A DNA stretch of 16,191 bases from Paracoccaceae bacterium. GTDB taxonomy: Bacteria > Pseudomonadota > Alphaproteobacteria > Rhodobacterales > Rhodobacteraceae. The notes beneath the pieces are model-generated. The model did not search any database, had not been told where the DNA came from, and saw only the letters and a list, made by a program, of their open reading frames with translations. Location: the NCBI GenBank assembly GCA_021648225.1, contig JAKITE010000057.1, positions 1-16,191 on the forward strand, read 5' to 3'. A program made the position numbers and the translations under genes. Below, in pieces: positions 13,818 to 16,191 of the stretch. Within the stretch, counting starts at the first letter, position 1. Each line of letters begins with the position of its first letter.

Positions 13818-14959
13818 AATTATACGGAAACTGGGGCTATCCCACCCCGATCAAATTCGGCGCTGGCCGCATCAAGGAACTGGCAGAGGCCTGCAAAACC
13901 ACCGGCATGAAAAACCCGCTGCTGGTCACCGACAAAGGTTTGGCCAACCTACCCATCACCCAGAACGCGCTCGACATCATGGACGCCGCTGGCCTTGGCC
14001 GCGCCATGTTCTCCGAGGTTGACCCGAACCCGAACGAGATTAATCTTGCAGATGGTGTGGCCGCATATAACGCTGGAAATCATGACGGTGTGATTGCGTT
14101 TGGCGGCGGCTCGGGCCTTGATCTTGGTAAAATGGTTGCCTTTATGGCTGGCCAAACCCGACCCTTATGGGACTTTGAAGACATAGATGACTGGTGGACC
14201 CGCGCTGACGCAGATGCCATTGCGCCAATTATCGCGGTGCCGACCACCGCCGGAACCGGTTCCGAAGTGGGCCGCGCCAGCGTTATTACCAACTCAAAAA
14301 CCCATGTGAAAAAAATCATCTTCCACCCCAAAGTCCTGCCGGCAATTGTCATCGCCGACCCTGAACTTGGCATCGGCATGCCGACATTCATCACCGCCGG
14401 CACCGGCATGGATGCCTTCGCGCATTGTCTGGAGGCCTATTGCTCGCCGCATTATCACCCGATGTCACAAGGCATCGCGGTCGAGGGCATGCGTTTGGTC
14501 AAGGAATACCTGCCCCGCGCTTACAAGGATGGCAGTGATATCGAGGCTCGCGCGCATCTGCTATCAGCCGCGGCCATGGGTGCAACCGCGTTTCAAAAAG
14601 GCCTCGGGGCGGTGCATGCCCTAAGCCACCCGATTGGCGCGGTTTACAATACCCACCACGGCACTACCAACGCGGTGGTGATTCCGCCGGTGCTGGATTT
14701 CAACCGTTCCTATATCGAACCGCGCATGGATGCCCTGAACGGCTATCTTGGCCTGTCGGGCGGGTTCGAGGGGTTTCGCGCCTATGTGGTTGAGCTTAAC
14801 GAGAGCCTGAATATGCCCAAAAACCTGACCGAAATGGGGGTGGGCCGTGACCGGCTGGATGATCTGACCGCCATGGCATTGCAAGACCCGAGCGTGGGCG
14901 GCAATCCCGTGGCCATGACCTCTAAAAACACCAAAGCGTTGTTTGAGGCTTGCCTATAA
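13814..14959 (+). CDS. Iron-containing (group III) alcohol dehydrogenase
   Basis: The 381-residue protein is a type III alcohol dehydrogenase: NAD(P) loop FGGGSGLDLGK (GGGS 97-100), VPTTAGTGSEV, and the metal-binding set Asp200 and His204 in GTGMDAFAHCLEA, His272 in HALSHPIGA and His282 in NTHHGTTNA. All four ligands are present. It oxidises primary alcohols to aldehydes, and here probably the hydroxyl of gamma-glutamyl-ethanolamide or a related gamma-glutamyl amino alcohol, feeding the coupled aldehyde dehydrogenase. The 4-nt overlap with that gene is the clearest operon link in the locus. Family members also use choline, ethanol, butanol and glycerol, so the substrate remains an inference. 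Confidence 0.92.
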   Translation: MKLYGNWGYPTPIKFGAGRIKELAEACKTTGMKNPLLVTDKGLANLPITQNALDIMDAAGLGRAMFSEVDPNPNEINLADGVAAYNAGNHDGVIAFGGGSGLDLGKMVAFMAGQTRPLWDFEDIDDWWTRADADAIAPIIAVPTTAGTGSEVGRASVITNSKTHVKKIIFHPKVLPAIVIADPELGIGMPTFITAGTGMDAFAHCLEAYCSPHYHPMSQGIAVEGMRLVKEYLPRAYKDGSDIEARAHLLSAAAMGATAFQKGLGAVHALSHPIGAVYNTHHGTTNAVVIPPVLDFNRSYIEPRMDALNGYLGLSGGFEGFRAYVVELNESLNMPKNLTEMGVGRDRLDDLTAMALQDPSVGGNPVAMTSKNTKALFEACL

Positions 14960-14965
14960 CACCTA

Positions 14966-14986
14966 ACCCCGGTTAGATGCCGGGGT
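14966..14986 (+). other. Short hairpin between alcohol dehydrogenase and flavoprotein genes
   Basis: ACCCCGG (14966-14972) and CCGGGGT (14980-14986) form a perfect 7-bp stem with a 7-nt loop. No T-run follows. It is too weak in form to be called a terminator and could modulate downstream expression or mRNA processing. Confidence 0.35.
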
Positions 14987-15011
14987 ATATCCACCTTGCA
15001 GGAGGCCGCCA

Positions 15012-15704
15012 ATGTTTACCCGCAAAAACATCAAATACCAGGGCATTTCATTGCCCTTTTTCCATGATATGACTGACGCAGAAATGCAAATGGCTGCGCT
15101 GGATTATATCGAATTCATGCAACATCGCCATTCGGTGCGGAATTTTTCAGACCGCCCGATTCCGCGTAATATCATTGAAAACTGTGTGAAAACCGCTGGC
15201 ACTGCGCCTAGCGGGGCCAATCACCAGCCTTGGCATTTTGTGGCCATTGCCAACCCTGAATATAAACGCCGCATTCGCGAAGCCTCCGAGGCAGAAGGGC
15301 GCAAATTTTATGCAGGGGGCGCTGGTGATGAATGGCTAAAGGCCATCGAACCGATCGGCACCGATGAAAAAAAGCCGCATCTGGAAATTGCGCCATGGCT
15401 GATTGTGGTATTTGCCCAGCGCTATGGCCAATATGAAGACGGCGAGAAATTCAAAAACTATAATGTACCCGAATCCGTAGGCATCGCCACCGGATTTTTA
15501 CTGGCAGCGCTGCATCATGCGGGGTTAACCGCCCTGATTCACATGCCTAACCCGATGGAATTTCTTAATGAAATGCTGGGTCGGCCAAAATCCGAAAAGC
15601 CGACCATGATTATTGCAGTGGGCCATCCGGCCAAATCTGCAACCGTGCCCGAAGTGGCTAAAATTAAAAAACCGTTGCATGAAATTCTGACCATTTGCAG
15701 CTAG
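15012..15704 (+). CDS. Nitroreductase-family flavoprotein, iodotyrosine-deiodinase-like
   Basis: The 230-residue protein has the FMN-binding nitroreductase fold: RHSVRNFSDRPIP (39-51), TAGTAPSGANHQPWHFV (61-77) and IAVGHPAKSATVPEVAKIKK near the end. The wording of these blocks, including ENCVKTAGTAPSGA, ATGFLLAALHHAGLTALIH and LGRPKSEKPTMIIAVG, follows iodotyrosine deiodinase and its bacterial relatives more closely than classical NfsB-type nitroreductases. Such enzymes reductively dehalogenate halotyrosines or reduce small aromatic compounds. AGGAGG is 6 nt before ATG 15012. It lies 52 nt after the alcohol dehydrogenase and may be cotranscribed; its part in amino alcohol breakdown is not evident. 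Confidence 0.85.
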   Translation: MFTRKNIKYQGISLPFFHDMTDAEMQMAALDYIEFMQHRHSVRNFSDRPIPRNIIENCVKTAGTAPSGANHQPWHFVAIANPEYKRRIREASEAEGRKFYAGGAGDEWLKAIEPIGTDEKKPHLEIAPWLIVVFAQRYGQYEDGEKFKNYNVPESVGIATGFLLAALHHAGLTALIHMPNPMEFLNEMLGRPKSEKPTMIIAVGHPAKSATVPEVAKIKKPLHEILTICS

Positions 15705-15857
15705 ATCGAGCCACTGCGACATTATATTACCCTCAAACTTGCAGTTTTTTGCATTTGTTGCCGCTTGCAAACTTCCCAATCCGGCAATTTATCGCTAAAG
15801 CTGAAAGTATGACTCGGGCATTGCCCGAAATGCTGCCCGAATTGCTGGAGGTTTAGG
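15705..15857 (+). promoter_or_regulatory. pntA upstream region with possible promoter and upstream ORF
   Basis: The stretch holds a weak promoter candidate TTGCAA (15765-15770), 17-nt spacer, TTTATC (15788-15793). Downstream is a 15-codon open frame, ATG 15809 to TAG 15854-15856, reading MTRALPEMLPELLEV, whose stop is one base from the pntA ATG and whose end covers the pntA ribosome site. Inside it two 12-nt copies lie in tandem (15823-15834 and 15835-15846, 11/12 identical). The CGGGCA at 15815-15820 can pair with either TGCCCG, giving two exclusive hairpins. No terminator for the upstream gene is obvious. Confidence 0.3.
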
Positions 15858-16191
15858 ATGAAAATTGGTGCGCCAAAAGAAATTTTTGCAGGGGAGCAGC
15901 GCGTCGCGTTAACTCCCGCATCGGCAATATTACTGCAAAAGCTGGGCTATGAATGCGTGGTTGAAACCGGTGCCGGACTCGGCGCGGGTATTTCCGACAA
16001 GGATTACAAAGACGCAGGCGTAAGCGTTGCCAAAACCGGTGCCGCGCTTTGGAAAGCATCCGATATCATCATCAAGGTGCGCGCGCCCGAACCGGTGGAG
16101 CTAAAACGTTTCTCATCGGGCCAGACGTTAATATCGTTTATCTGGCCCGCCCAATCCGAAGAATTGCTAACCGCGCTCAACGCCAAAGGTG
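15858..16191 (+). CDS. pntA: NAD(P) transhydrogenase subunit alpha, N-terminal part (runs off window)
   Basis: The first 111 codons are visible: MKIGAPKEIFAGEQRVALTP, TGAGLGAGISDKDYKDAG, SDIIIKVRAP, SGQTLISFIWPAQ. This is the N-terminal domain of the alanine dehydrogenase/PNT family; the KEIFAGEQRVALTP start and the FIWPAQ text point to the transhydrogenase alpha chain rather than alanine dehydrogenase. PntAB couples hydride transfer between NADH and NADP+ to proton flow across the inner membrane and supplies NADPH. ATG 15858 follows GGAGG by 6 nt. pntB would be expected beyond the window. It probably forms a transcription unit of its own, not part of the catabolic operon. Confidence 0.93.
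   Translation, partial: MKIGAPKEIFAGEQRVALTPASAILLQKLGYECVVETGAGLGAGISDKDYKDAGVSVAKTGAALWKASDIIIKVRAPEPVELKRFSSGQTLISFIWPAQSEELLTALNAKG

Noticed and set aside
15758..15787. TTGCCG/CGGCAA inverted repeat upstream of pntA as terminator of the flavoprotein gene
   Set aside because: The stem is only 6 bp with an 18-nt loop and no T-run follows; not a convincing terminator.

Overview
The window looks like the chromosome or contig of an alphaproteobacterium, most likely a marine Rhodobacterales (Roseobacter-like) organism. The evidence is the 5' end of a 16S rRNA gene of alphaproteobacterial type, an rrn promoter followed by a C-rich start region, a complete TRAP transporter set and a catabolic gene cluster of a kind familiar from that group. 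This placement comes from reading, not from a database search.

Left part (1-5523, everything on the minus strand). The 5' end of an rrn operon lies at the left edge, with a long leader (about 340 nt) that carries a boxB-boxA type antitermination site, and a promoter at 472-500. Upstream of it is accessory DNA: a polytopic GT-C type membrane glycosyltransferase split by a one-base frameshift, then a scrambled Rhs locus. The Rhs locus holds two core copies in direct repeat (2535-3003 and 4567-5053). Between them lie a C-terminal toxin domain with a Gly-His-Ser-Arg-Gly-Gly serine hydrolase signature and, 14 nt downstream of its stop, a small lipoprotein that is the best candidate for its immunity protein. 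Neither Rhs copy has a proper 5' end, and both edges carry rearrangement scars. A small basic protein of unknown function (5149-5523) follows the regulator gene.

Right part (5547-15704) is an ordered catabolic locus. An RpiR-type regulator is divergent from a plus-strand series: an N-formylglutamate amidohydrolase-family hydrolase, TRAP small permease, TRAP large permease, TRAP solute-binding protein, a DUF4329/JAMM-like lipoprotein, a glutamine-synthetase-like ligase, an aldehyde dehydrogenase, an iron-type alcohol dehydrogenase and an iodotyrosine-deiodinase-like flavoprotein. The combination of uptake, gamma-glutamyl ligase, alcohol dehydrogenase, aldehyde dehydrogenase and glutamyl-amide hydrolase fits catabolism of an amino alcohol through gamma-glutamylated intermediates. 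Ethanolamine is the leading candidate: ethanolamine to gamma-glutamyl-ethanolamide to aldehyde to gamma-glutamyl-glycine to glutamate plus glycine. A near-perfect 11-bp-arm dyad over the hydrolase promoter is a candidate operator for the regulator.

Right edge (15705-16191). A short leader with a possible 15-codon upstream ORF precedes the 5' part of pntA, the proton-translocating NAD(P) transhydrogenase alpha subunit, which runs off the window.
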